A stretch of DNA of 64,000 bases from JAWKSY01 sp041402125. Lineage in GTDB: Bacteria > Planctomycetota > GCA-002687715 > DRQF01. The DNA lies in NCBI GenBank assembly GCA_041402125.1, contig JAWKSY010000007.1, positions 1 to 64,000 of the forward strand, given 5' to 3'. The notes under the pieces are model-generated. The model had not been told where the DNA came from. It saw nothing but the letters and a program-made list of their open reading frames with translations, and made no database searches. A program made the translations under genes and the position numbers. Positions 1-8,519 of the stretch are shown in pieces. Numbering within the stretch: position 1 is the stretch's first letter; every line of letters starts with the position of its first letter.

Positions 1-1418
<1,418 letters not shown>

Positions 1419-1480
1419 GGTCGCCGGTCTCCGGCTCCTCGGGTCCGTGCGCCTCTCGGGGCGATGCTGTCAAAGCGGCT

Positions 1481-1497
1481 GACCCCGAAACGGGGTC
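1481..1497. promoter_or_regulatory. Short inverted repeat upstream of fusA
   Basis: Perfect 7-3-7 inverted repeat (GACCCCG, AAA, CGGGGTC), 63 bp upstream of the fusA start. A second perfect 6-3-6 repeat (TTGACA, CAA, TGTCAA) lies at 1509-1523. They could be operators or leader hairpins; no regulator is identifiable. Confidence 0.35.
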
Positions 1498-1523
1498 CGT
1501 TCCGGGGCTTGACACAATGTCAA

Positions 1524-1557
1524 CGGGGACGCCGGGCCCCAAGGCCCGGCGTCCCCG
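1524..1557 (-). terminator. GC-rich hairpin between the 1679-2599 gene and fusA
   Basis: Perfect 15-bp stem (1524-1538 with 1543-1557) and a CCAA loop, about 120 nt downstream of the stop of the LolA-like gene. There is no clear U tract. It is probably the terminator of the upstream four-gene unit, separating it from fusA transcription. Confidence 0.55.
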
Positions 1558-1678
1558 CTGGGGCGCCCTCACGACAAAAACTCGTCGCCGACGGGGCCGG
1601 GGTCCGGCCGGTGTCCGCCCGAACGGGCCCCCGGCCCGGCGCTTCGGACGGTAGCGGCCTCCGGGCCGCCGGGGGCGT

Positions 1679-2599
1679 CTACTTGGACTCGCCGCCCTCC
1701 GGGGCGTCCTTCTCGGCCTTCTGGCGGGCCTTCTTGGCGAGGAGTTTCTTGACCTCGGCCGGGAAATCCAGCTCGCCCTCCCGGGCCGGGACGTTCGCCT
1801 CGACCGAGGTGACCCGGATGACCTGGGGCCCCAGACCCTTCATCGACAGGACGATGCGGAAGGGCTGCTTGACGGCCGCCCCCTCGATCGTCCGGTAGTC
1901 GGAGGACGAGAAGGTCATCTCGAGCGTTCCCATCGACGAGGGCATGATCGTGAGGGCGCGGTGGAGGAGCCCGTTCTCGACGTCGAACCAGGTCGTCTCG
2001 GCCTCGCCCTCGTGCGGCGTCAGCTTCACGACCCAGCAGTCGCGCTTGGTCTTCTTCAGGACCTTCTTCCCGCCGACCGTCGACTCCTCCTCGATCTCGA
2101 TCTCGGCGCGGCCGGTCGTCTTGATCTCGCGGTAGTACCTCCGCCAGTGCAGGTAGACGAGCGGGTCGGCCGCACGCTCCTTGGCGGCGGCCTCGGCGCC
2201 CTCGAGGACGTTCGTGCCCATCATGGGCTGGCTGGCCCAGTGGACGACGCCGTCGCCGCCCTCGACCGACTTGCCCATCTGCGGGCCGAGGTCGACCTCG
2301 GCCCGGTAGGCCCAGACGACGCGCTCCGCCTTCGTCCCGGCGTCGAGGACCCGGCGCTTCATGAAGGACGACATGGGCCGGACGCCCAGCATCTCGCCGA
2401 AGTCGATCGAGAGCTCGGAGCGGTAGGACTCGACCGCAGCGAGCGCCTTCTCGCCGCCGACGGCCTCCACGTAGCGGGCGAGGACCTTCTCCGCCTCCGG
2501 CGGGGCCGGCGCCTTCTTCTCCGGCGCGTCGGTCTGGGCGCCGAGGGCGGAAACGAGGAGGGCGAGGCCGAGGACGGCCGTGGACGCGAGCTTGATCAT
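1679..2599 (-). CDS. Exported LolA-like / outer-membrane lipoprotein-sorting-like protein
   Basis: 306 residues. An N-terminal signal peptide (about residues 1-21, ending ALGAQ) is followed by a Pro/Lys/Glu linker and a helix with the pattern ARYVEAVGGEKAL that often opens LolA-like exported proteins. The rest is predicted beta-rich, with the late motif WFDVENGLLHRA and a C-terminal FPAEVKKLL. LolA-fold proteins bind lipids or lipoproteins in the periplasm; the ligand of this one cannot be read from sequence. Start ATG 2597-2599 is one base after the stop of the S41 peptidase gene, so the two are translationally coupled, and this is the last gene of a four-gene minus-strand unit. The highly charged Lys/Glu tail is unremarkable. 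The family call is tentative; export is clear. Confidence 0.7.
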   Translation of the reverse strand: MIKLASTAVLGLALLVSALGAQTDAPEKKAPAPPEAEKVLARYVEAVGGEKALAAVESYRSELSIDFGEMLGVRPMSSFMKRRVLDAGTKAERVVWAYRAEVDLGPQMGKSVEGGDGVVHWASQPMMGTNVLEGAEAAAKERAADPLVYLHWRRYYREIKTTGRAEIEIEEESTVGGKKVLKKTKRDCWVVKLTPHEGEAETTWFDVENGLLHRALTIMPSSMGTLEMTFSSSDYRTIEGAAVKQPFRIVLSMKGLGPQVIRVTSVEANVPAREGELDFPAEVKKLLAKKARQKAEKDAPEGGESK

Positions 2600-2600
2600 C

Positions 2601-4052
2601 TCAGGGTCCCTTCCTGGGTGCGGGTTCGAGGATCCAGGTCCGCGCCGCTTCGAGCGGGCGGTCCACGCCGCGTCGGAGGTCCGCGACGGTGTGATGGACG
2701 ACGACGTCGGGGATCGCGCCCCGGCCCTCGAGTCGGACGCCCCGGGGCGTCACGAAGTCGGCGGTGGCGAACTGGAAGCCGTCGCCGTTCGGGAGGGTGG
2801 AGATCTCCGAGGGGAGGACGGCGCCCGCGGTGGTCTCGCCGAAGACGCGACCGCGCTCCAGGTCCTGCAGGCCGGCGGGGAGGATCTCCGAGGTCGAGGC
2901 CGAGGCGCCGTTCACCAGGATCGCGAGCCGTCCGGGGAAGGTCTCGGCGCGCGGGAAGATGACGAATCGCAGCTCGCCGCCGCGGGTGATCATCGAGCCG
3001 AGATCGCGCCCGCGCTCCTCGACGAAGAAGCCGGAGATGCCCGAAGCCATCGCGCCGAGGCCGCCGGGGTTGTTCCGGAGGTCCAGGATCAGACCCGGGG
3101 CGCCCTCGATATCGGACAGGAACTCGCCCAGGGCCTGCATGACCGCCACGGGGTTCGCGAAGGCGCTGAGGGCGAAGTAGCCGACGCCGCCCTCGAGGCG
3201 GCGCGCCTCGTACCGGGTCGGCAGGCGGAGCTGCTCGCCGAGCGCGAACTCCTCGCCCTCCGGCGCGGTCATGCGGATCTCCAGCTCGCGCTCGCGGCCG
3301 TCGCGGGTCTCGAAGCGCATCGGCACGACCTCGCCGATCGGCGCGGACGCGACGCGCTGCGCCAGGATGTGCCGGTGCAGCGCGGCGTGCGCCTCGTGCG
3401 CACCCACCTCCTCGGCGATGCGGCGTCCCTCGACCACCTGACCGCCGACGGCGAGGAGCTCCCAGCCGATCTCGATCCCGTCGCGGGCGGCCGGCGAGTC
3501 CGTCGCGACCCGGGTGATCATCAGGCGGCCCTCGACGAGCGTGAGCTCGAAGCCCGGGAAGCCGCGCTCGGCGCGGTCCTGCGGGGCGACGGCGACGAGG
3601 TCGCGGGGGCGCGGAGCCGCGCGGAGAGCGGCGCTCTCGGCGGCGGTCTCGAGCTCGGCCCGGGGATCGCCGACCGGAACGAGCTCCTCCTCGCTGGTCG
3701 GACCCGGGAAGACCGCGAAGTGCGACTGTCCCAGGCGGGAGACGAGCTCGTTCATGATCTCGCGCGCTTCGGCCTGGCGGGTCGCCCCGGCGATCCGCGG
3801 GCGCAGTTCGGCCCGCGCGCCCTCCCAGTCGAGCCCGCCGAGCGACGGGTCCCAGTGCCGGTCGCGGACCGTGGTCCAGACCTCGTCGAAGGACTCGAAC
3901 TGCAGACGCCGCGACCGGGCCGAGAGCGTCGTCCCGACGGGGGCCGCCGCCTCGCCGACCTCCGGCGCGGGTTCGGCGTCGCTGGCGCAGGCCGCGAGGA
4001 CGAGGAGCATCGCGGCGAGGAGCCCGGGGACGAGGGAGCGACGAGGGGGCAT
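2601..4052 (-). CDS. S41 family peptidase (C-terminal-processing-like), lipoprotein
   Basis: 483 residues with a lipoprotein signal (LLVLAACAS, lipid-modified Cys about residue 22). An N-terminal helical S41 region has NELVSRLGQSHFAVFP, a PDZ-like segment has ARDGIEIGWELLAVGG, and the S41 core has LILDLRNNPGG followed by VNGASASTSEI, which carries the nucleophilic Ser (about residue 385). Tail-specific proteases of this family cleave unfolded or C-terminally tagged periplasmic proteins. I start at ATG 4050-4052 because a strong GGAAGGAG site lies 7 nt upstream and the signal peptide begins there. An alternative ATG at 4157 would overlap the upstream stop codon (ATGA) but puts 35 unlikely residues before the signal peptide. 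It lies between the SDR gene and the LolA-like gene. Confidence 0.9.
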   Translation of the reverse strand: MPPRRSLVPGLLAAMLLVLAACASDAEPAPEVGEAAAPVGTTLSARSRRLQFESFDEVWTTVRDRHWDPSLGGLDWEGARAELRPRIAGATRQAEAREIMNELVSRLGQSHFAVFPGPTSEEELVPVGDPRAELETAAESAALRAAPRPRDLVAVAPQDRAERGFPGFELTLVEGRLMITRVATDSPAARDGIEIGWELLAVGGQVVEGRRIAEEVGAHEAHAALHRHILAQRVASAPIGEVVPMRFETRDGRERELEIRMTAPEGEEFALGEQLRLPTRYEARRLEGGVGYFALSAFANPVAVMQALGEFLSDIEGAPGLILDLRNNPGGLGAMASGISGFFVEERGRDLGSMITRGGELRFVIFPRAETFPGRLAILVNGASASTSEILPAGLQDLERGRVFGETTAGAVLPSEISTLPNGDGFQFATADFVTPRGVRLEGRGAIPDVVVHHTVADLRRGVDRPLEAARTWILEPAPRKGP

Positions 4053-4156
4053 GGAGTCTCCTTCCGGCGGCGACGCGGCGAGAGGGGCCGTCCCGCCCGG
4101 GTCGGCTCCGCTCCTCTCCATGCGGCGGAGGACGGTCCGAGGTGACACCGCGATCA

Positions 4157-5032
4157 TCAGTCCTTCTCGCCCTCGCCCTCACCGCGGGCGGCGAGCAGGG
4201 ACCGGTACCCGGCCCGGAAATCGGGAAAGGAGGGCCGGAAGCCGGTCGCCCGGAGGCGTTCTCCGCGCACGCGCTTTCCCTCGCCCCGGCGGTGGTTTCC
4301 GTTCGCGGCGGCTCCTCCGGGCGCGGCGGCGGGGGGAAGCGCGAGGCCGAGCTCCGCGGCGAGGAAGGCCCGGACCTCGCCCATCCTCGCGGGGTGGCCG
4401 TCCACGCCGGCGTAGAGCGCGGCCGGGCGCTCGAGGCGGAGGAGATGGAGGACGGCCGCGGCGGCGTCGTCGCGGTGGATGCGGTTCGTCCAGGCGGCAT
4501 CGTCTCCGAGCGGCCGCCCCGCGCGCACGGCGTCGATGAGTCGCTCCCGGCCCGGGCCGTAGAGCCCGCCGAGGCGCAACGCGATGCCGGGGAAGACGGA
4601 GGCCGCGAGCGCGGCCTCGGCCTCGCGGATCACCCGCCCGGTGAAGTGGTCGGCGTCGGCGGGGGTCGTCTCGTCCACCCACCCGCCGTCGGCCTCGCCC
4701 CAGACGCCGGTGCTCGAGCAGAAGAGAACGCGCGGGCGCGCCTCGGCTCGGGCCCCGAGCGCGGCGAGCAGATGACCGAGGCCGATCGGGTAGGCCGCGC
4801 GGTAGCTCGGCTCGTCGCGCCCGTCGGCCGCCGCGGCGTAGACCACCGCGTCGAGACCGGTCGGGAGCTCCCCCAGGGTCTCCGGGCGCGTGAGGTCCGC
4901 CGCGAGAGCGACGACGCCGCGCGGGAGTTCGCGCGGCCGACGGGAGAGGGCGACGACCTCGTCACCCGCGTCCCGCGCGCGCCGCGCGATCTCGCGGCCG
5001 AGCCAGCCGCAACCGGCGACCAGGAGGCGCAT
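4157..5032 (-). CDS. SDR-family NAD(P)-dependent epimerase/reductase
   Basis: 291 residues. An atypical Rossmann glycine motif (VAGCGWLGREIARR, residues 5-18) binds the dinucleotide. Further family marks are AADLTRPETL after the second strand, VVYAAAADG, CSSTGVWG at the catalytic Ser position, and LRLGGLYGPGR, typical of extended/atypical SDR epimerases of the YeeZ type. No clear YxxxK is visible after the Ser, as is common in atypical SDRs, so the substrate is unknown. Start ATG 5030-5032 overlaps the TGA of the S9 peptidase gene by ATGA, showing translational coupling. The Lys/Glu-rich C-terminus is of low complexity. Confidence 0.8.
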   Translation of the reverse strand: MRLLVAGCGWLGREIARRARDAGDEVVALSRRPRELPRGVVALAADLTRPETLGELPTGLDAVVYAAAADGRDEPSYRAAYPIGLGHLLAALGARAEARPRVLFCSSTGVWGEADGGWVDETTPADADHFTGRVIREAEAALAASVFPGIALRLGGLYGPGRERLIDAVRAGRPLGDDAAWTNRIHRDDAAAAVLHLLRLERPAALYAGVDGHPARMGEVRAFLAAELGLALPPAAAPGGAAANGNHRRGEGKRVRGERLRATGFRPSFPDFRAGYRSLLAARGEGEGEKD

Positions 5033-7776
5033 CAGCGGTCCTGGTCCGGTCCGTAGAGCGCGTCCCACCACTCCGGTTCTCCCTTCAGCTCGCGATCGAA
5101 CCAGGCCAGGAGCGACTTCGCCCAGAGCTTGCGCCGCGGGTAGTGGAGGATGTGGTGGTCCTCGTCCTCGATCTGCAGGTACTCCACGGATTTCCCGAGG
5201 ATCCGGAGGGCGGTGTACATCTGGTCGCTCTCGCCGCGCGGCACGTTCGTGTCGCGCTGGCCGTGGACGAGCAGGAGCGAGCCCGAGAACCGGTCGGCGT
5301 GGAAGAGGGGGCTGCGGTCGACGTAGACCTCGGGCGCGTTCCAGGGGTACTGGTGCGCGGTCGCGGCGGTGCTGTAGGACCACCCCCAGTAGCCCTCGCC
5401 CCAGTAGCTCGAGATCGAGCTGATCCCCGCGTGCGAGATGCCGGTCCGGAAGAGCTTCGTCCGGGTCATCAGCTCCATCGTGGTGTACCCGCCGTAGCTC
5501 GCGCCGATGCAGCCGACCCGCTCGGGATCGACGCCGGGGTAGGCCTCGAGGAAACGCTCCGTGCAGTAGATGATCTCGTCGATGGGGCGCCCGCCCCAGG
5601 CGCCGACGTGGCGCGAAGAGAACTCCTGTCCGGCGCCGGTCGCGCCGCTCGGCGTGAGCACGTAGACGAGGTAGCCCTTCTCGGCCCAGTAGTTCTTCGG
5701 GTAGCGACCGCCGAAGGAACGCTCCGAGGGGATCGTGCCGCCGTAGTAGTAGACGATCGCCGGCCAGCGGAACTGCGGCTCGAACCAGCTCGGCCGGTGC
5801 ACCCGCCCGCGAACGACCGTCCCGTCGGGCATCGTGACGTCGAAGTCCTGCACCGCCGGCGGGGTCACGACGTGCCGATCCCCCGGGTCCTCGCCCAGGA
5901 CGGGTCCCTCGCTGCGACGCTGCAGCGTTCCGCGATCCGAATCCAGCACGACGACGGTGTCCGGGAGGCGCGCCCCGGAGCCGACGAGGACGATCCGACC
6001 CGTCCGCGGGTCGAGATCGAAGGCGCGGACGACCTCGAGCGGACGCGCCGACTCGCGCGCGGGTCGGTCGCGATCGAAGTCGATGCGCTCCCACTCCGCG
6101 CCCTCGGCCGGGGCCCGGCGGAAGAGCGAGATCCGCGTCCCGTCGCGAGCCGAGGCGTAGATATTCCCGTCCGCGGCCGACCAGCGCGCGCTCTCGATCG
6201 AGGGGTCGAACTCGCGGGTGAGGGCCCGCGTCGCGCCGCCGGCGCGCTCGACGAGGTAGAGCTGGCGGTCGTAGTCGTTCGGGACCGGGCCGCCGGCCTC
6301 GCCCAGCGGCGCCTCGAACTTCGCGGCGAAGCGGGGGTCGAGGCCGAGCGCGCCGAAGGTCGTGACGCCGCCGACGACGAGGACGGAGCGTCCGTCGGGC
6401 GAGTAGCTCGCGGCGCCGAAGGAGGGGCCCGAGGCGAGGAGGCGGTCCCGTCCGGTGCTCAGATCGAGCTCGCGGAGCTCGGTGATCTCGCGCGGCCGCG
6501 GCCGCGGGTCGTCCGCGCGGGGAGCGTCGAGCGGCAGGGTGCGCGTGAAGAGGACGAAGGGGCCCTCCTCGCCGATCCGCTCCCGCGCGTCGGCGATCGC
6601 GAGGTCGGAGTTGCCGGCCGCGAGGATCTCGACCGCGGCGCTGACCGGGTCCGGGCCGGCCTCGCCGCTCTCCCGTCGCAGCGCGAGCCGCGTGGCGGAC
6701 CGGGACGACGCGGCCCGGTCGGCGACGTCGCGCCAGAGCTTCACGCCCCGCTTCGCCTTCGGTCCGTCGTCGTGGCCGACGGCGAGGAGGAGGTTCGGGA
6801 CGAGGCGCCGGTGATCGCGGACCTTCTCGAGGATCGGGGTCGCGTCGCGCTCCGCGCCGCCCACGACGCCGATGCGGACGACGACTCCCTTTCCGGCGGG
6901 CCGGCGGTAGGTGTAGACGCCCGGGTCCTCGGTCCAGCGGAAGCCTTGAGCGTCCGGCAGCTCGGCCCGCAGGGTCCAGGTCTCGACGTCCCGGATCTCG
7001 ACCCAGGAGCGCCGCCCGTCGGCCGGAACCGCGGGTCGGGCGCAGGCGATCGAGACGAACTCTCCGCCGCGCGAGATCGCCACGTCGCCGATCGACCGGC
7101 CGTCGAGGTAGTGGCCGATCTCCAGGCGGGGCGCGACCGCGACGCCGTAGAAGAGCTCCTCGTCCGCGGGGAGCGGCACCCGGAGGAGGGCGCCGAATCC
7201 CCAGCGCCCGCTTCCGGGTTCGCCCTCCTTCTCGCGGGGCAGGATCGTCTCGAAGGCGAAGGCGCGTCGCCCGGGCTCGAGGCCGAGCTCGAGTTCCAGC
7301 CGCCCCGGTTTCTCGTCCGCGCCCTGCCGGTCCTTCTTCGTCCCGACGATCTCCCCGTCGAGCCAGACCCGCAGCGGCTGACGGCTCGTGACGACGAGCT
7401 TCGACTTCAGGTAGCGCCGCGCGTCGAAGAAGGAGACCGCGCAGCTCATCCGGTCGCGATCGCGCGGGCCCGGATCGGCGGCGATGACGAGGGTGCCGTC
7501 GAGCTCCGCCTCGCCCGTCCGCCAGCCGACCAGTCCCGCTCGCGCGGTCGCGACGGCCCGGAAGGTCTCGAGATCCAGCGTGCCGACGTCGACGGGGGAG
7601 GTCGCGAAGAGCGAGTCCGCCGACCAGGTCTCACGGCCCTCCTCGGCGAGGAGCGGACGCGGCACGGCGACCGGTTCGAGCACCCGGTAGACGCCGAGAT
7701 CCACCTCGCGGAGGTCCTGCGAGAAGACGGCGGAGATCGCGAACGCGAGGACGAGGGCGCAGCGCGAGACGAGCAT
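5032..7776 (-). CDS. Exported S9 family prolyl oligopeptidase-like peptidase
   Basis: 914 residues. Signal peptide about 1-20 (VLAFAISAVFSQ), then a long beta-propeller-like region (repeated blades such as ASYSPDGRSVLVVGG near residue 450), then an alpha/beta hydrolase domain in the last ~260 residues. The nucleophile is in GASYGGYTT (Ser about 758), the acid in HGQRDTNVP and the base in EDEDHHILHY, which is the DPP-IV/acylaminoacyl-peptidase order. Such enzymes remove dipeptides or cleave short peptides in the periplasm. It is first in the minus-strand unit S9-SDR-S41-LolA-like. I chose ATG 7774-7776 because the signal peptide begins there; upstream in-frame codons give only Arg/Pro-rich sequence. 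Another S9 enzyme is encoded at 31517-34291. Confidence 0.92.
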   Translation of the reverse strand: MLVSRCALVLAFAISAVFSQDLREVDLGVYRVLEPVAVPRPLLAEEGRETWSADSLFATSPVDVGTLDLETFRAVATARAGLVGWRTGEAELDGTLVIAADPGPRDRDRMSCAVSFFDARRYLKSKLVVTSRQPLRVWLDGEIVGTKKDRQGADEKPGRLELELGLEPGRRAFAFETILPREKEGEPGSGRWGFGALLRVPLPADEELFYGVAVAPRLEIGHYLDGRSIGDVAISRGGEFVSIACARPAVPADGRRSWVEIRDVETWTLRAELPDAQGFRWTEDPGVYTYRRPAGKGVVVRIGVVGGAERDATPILEKVRDHRRLVPNLLLAVGHDDGPKAKRGVKLWRDVADRAASSRSATRLALRRESGEAGPDPVSAAVEILAAGNSDLAIADARERIGEEGPFVLFTRTLPLDAPRADDPRPRPREITELRELDLSTGRDRLLASGPSFGAASYSPDGRSVLVVGGVTTFGALGLDPRFAAKFEAPLGEAGGPVPNDYDRQLYLVERAGGATRALTREFDPSIESARWSAADGNIYASARDGTRISLFRRAPAEGAEWERIDFDRDRPARESARPLEVVRAFDLDPRTGRIVLVGSGARLPDTVVVLDSDRGTLQRRSEGPVLGEDPGDRHVVTPPAVQDFDVTMPDGTVVRGRVHRPSWFEPQFRWPAIVYYYGGTIPSERSFGGRYPKNYWAEKGYLVYVLTPSGATGAGQEFSSRHVGAWGGRPIDEIIYCTERFLEAYPGVDPERVGCIGASYGGYTTMELMTRTKLFRTGISHAGISSISSYWGEGYWGWSYSTAATAHQYPWNAPEVYVDRSPLFHADRFSGSLLLVHGQRDTNVPRGESDQMYTALRILGKSVEYLQIEDEDHHILHYPRRKLWAKSLLAWFDRELKGEPEWWDALYGPDQDR

Positions 7777-7991
7777 CGGGATCCTCGAGGTGAGAGTCGG
7801 GGTGGGGCGTGCCCGACGCCCGGGCGAGCGCTTCCGACCGGCGATGGCGCCGGTCGGGCCGGATCGTACCACCTCACGCGAGCGACGACGCGGGACCCCG
7901 CCCTCGACCGGCACCCGGTCGTTCCCGAATCCGAGCCCGCGGATGGTACGCTGGGGTCGCGTCGTCTTCCTTCATCCCTCGGAGTCGAATC

Positions 7992-8339
7992 ATGAAGCTC
8001 CTCCCGATCCTCGGCCTCCTCTCCGCGCTCGTCGCCTTCGGCGCGTGCCGCGGAGAGCCCGTCGAGGGCGCGGCCGACCGCCCCGCCTCGACCGAGAAGT
8101 CCGCCCCCATCGATCCCGCCGCGAAGACGACGACCGTCTCGCTCGACATCGAAGGCATGAGCTGAGCGACCAACTGCGCCCCGCAGGTGCGGGCACAGCT
8201 CATGAAGGTCGAAGGCGTTCGTTCGGCCGAGGTCGATTTCGCCAGCAAGACGGCTCGGGTGACGGTGCTGGAAGGCACCGATCCCGCGAAGGTCGTCGCC
8301 GGGGTGGGCGGCGGCTACTCGGCGCGCCTGAAACCCTGA
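7992..8339 (+). CDS. Candidate selenoprotein: exported heavy-metal-associated (HMA) domain protein with in-frame TGA
   Basis: 115 codons if TGA at 8163-8165 is read as selenocysteine (residue 58). The first 57 residues are a lipoprotein-like signal (LVAFGACRGE) and a linker ending DIEGMS. After the TGA the frame continues ATNCAPQVRAQLMKVEGV, RSAEVDFASKTARVTV and ends GGYSARLKP. This is the HMA/MerP metal-binding fold without interruption: GM(S/T)C at the metal site, then the L..V.GV and V.....A.V strands. Sec would replace the first metal-binding Cys, giving U-A-T-N-C. A SECIS-like hairpin follows at 8174-8198, and a terminator lies 15 nt after the second stop, not after the first. Periplasmic metal (Hg/Cu) binding is the family role. 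The alternative is a nonsense-mutated pseudogene, but there is no other damage. No selABC genes are in the window. Confidence 0.75.
8174..8198 (+). promoter_or_regulatory. Candidate bacterial SECIS hairpin
   Basis: Stem 8174-8181 plus 8183-8184 pairs with 8189-8194 and 8196-8198, with one C-A mismatch and one bulged C. The apical loop is AGGT (8185-8188). The loop GGT lies 21-23 nt after the TGA, close to the E. coli fdhF SECIS, where GGU sits about 19-21 nt after UGA. A G near the start of a small apical loop at this distance is the bacterial SECIS rule for SelB binding. Confidence 0.6.
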
Positions 8340-8353
8340 CCCTCGTCGTCGTC

Positions 8354-8387
8354 GGGAGTCCCGCCGGCGTCGGTCGCCGGGACTCCC
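8354..8387 (+). terminator. Hairpin terminator after the candidate selenoprotein gene
   Basis: Perfect 10-bp stem (8354-8363 with 8378-8387), 15 nt after the stop at 8337-8339. Its position indicates that the transcript is designed to extend through the in-frame TGA. Confidence 0.6.
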
Positions 8388-8519
8388 GCAAGCGACCTCT
8401 CGTCGAGGCCCGCTCCGACCGTCGAGCCGGTGCCCGCGACGTTCCCTCCGATCCGCGAATCGACGCCGTGACGCGCCCCGCGTAGCATGCGGGCTCGATC
8501 CCCTCCGGCGGAGAGATTC

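Noticed and set aside
4053..4157. N-terminal extension of the S41 peptidase to ATG 4157
   Set aside because: ATGA overlap is attractive, but the extension precedes the signal peptide, and a strong ribosome site is at 4052.
7992..8165. Short 57-residue protein ending at the first TGA
   Set aside because: It would stop in the middle of the metal-binding motif, and the downstream frame is coherent HMA sequence.
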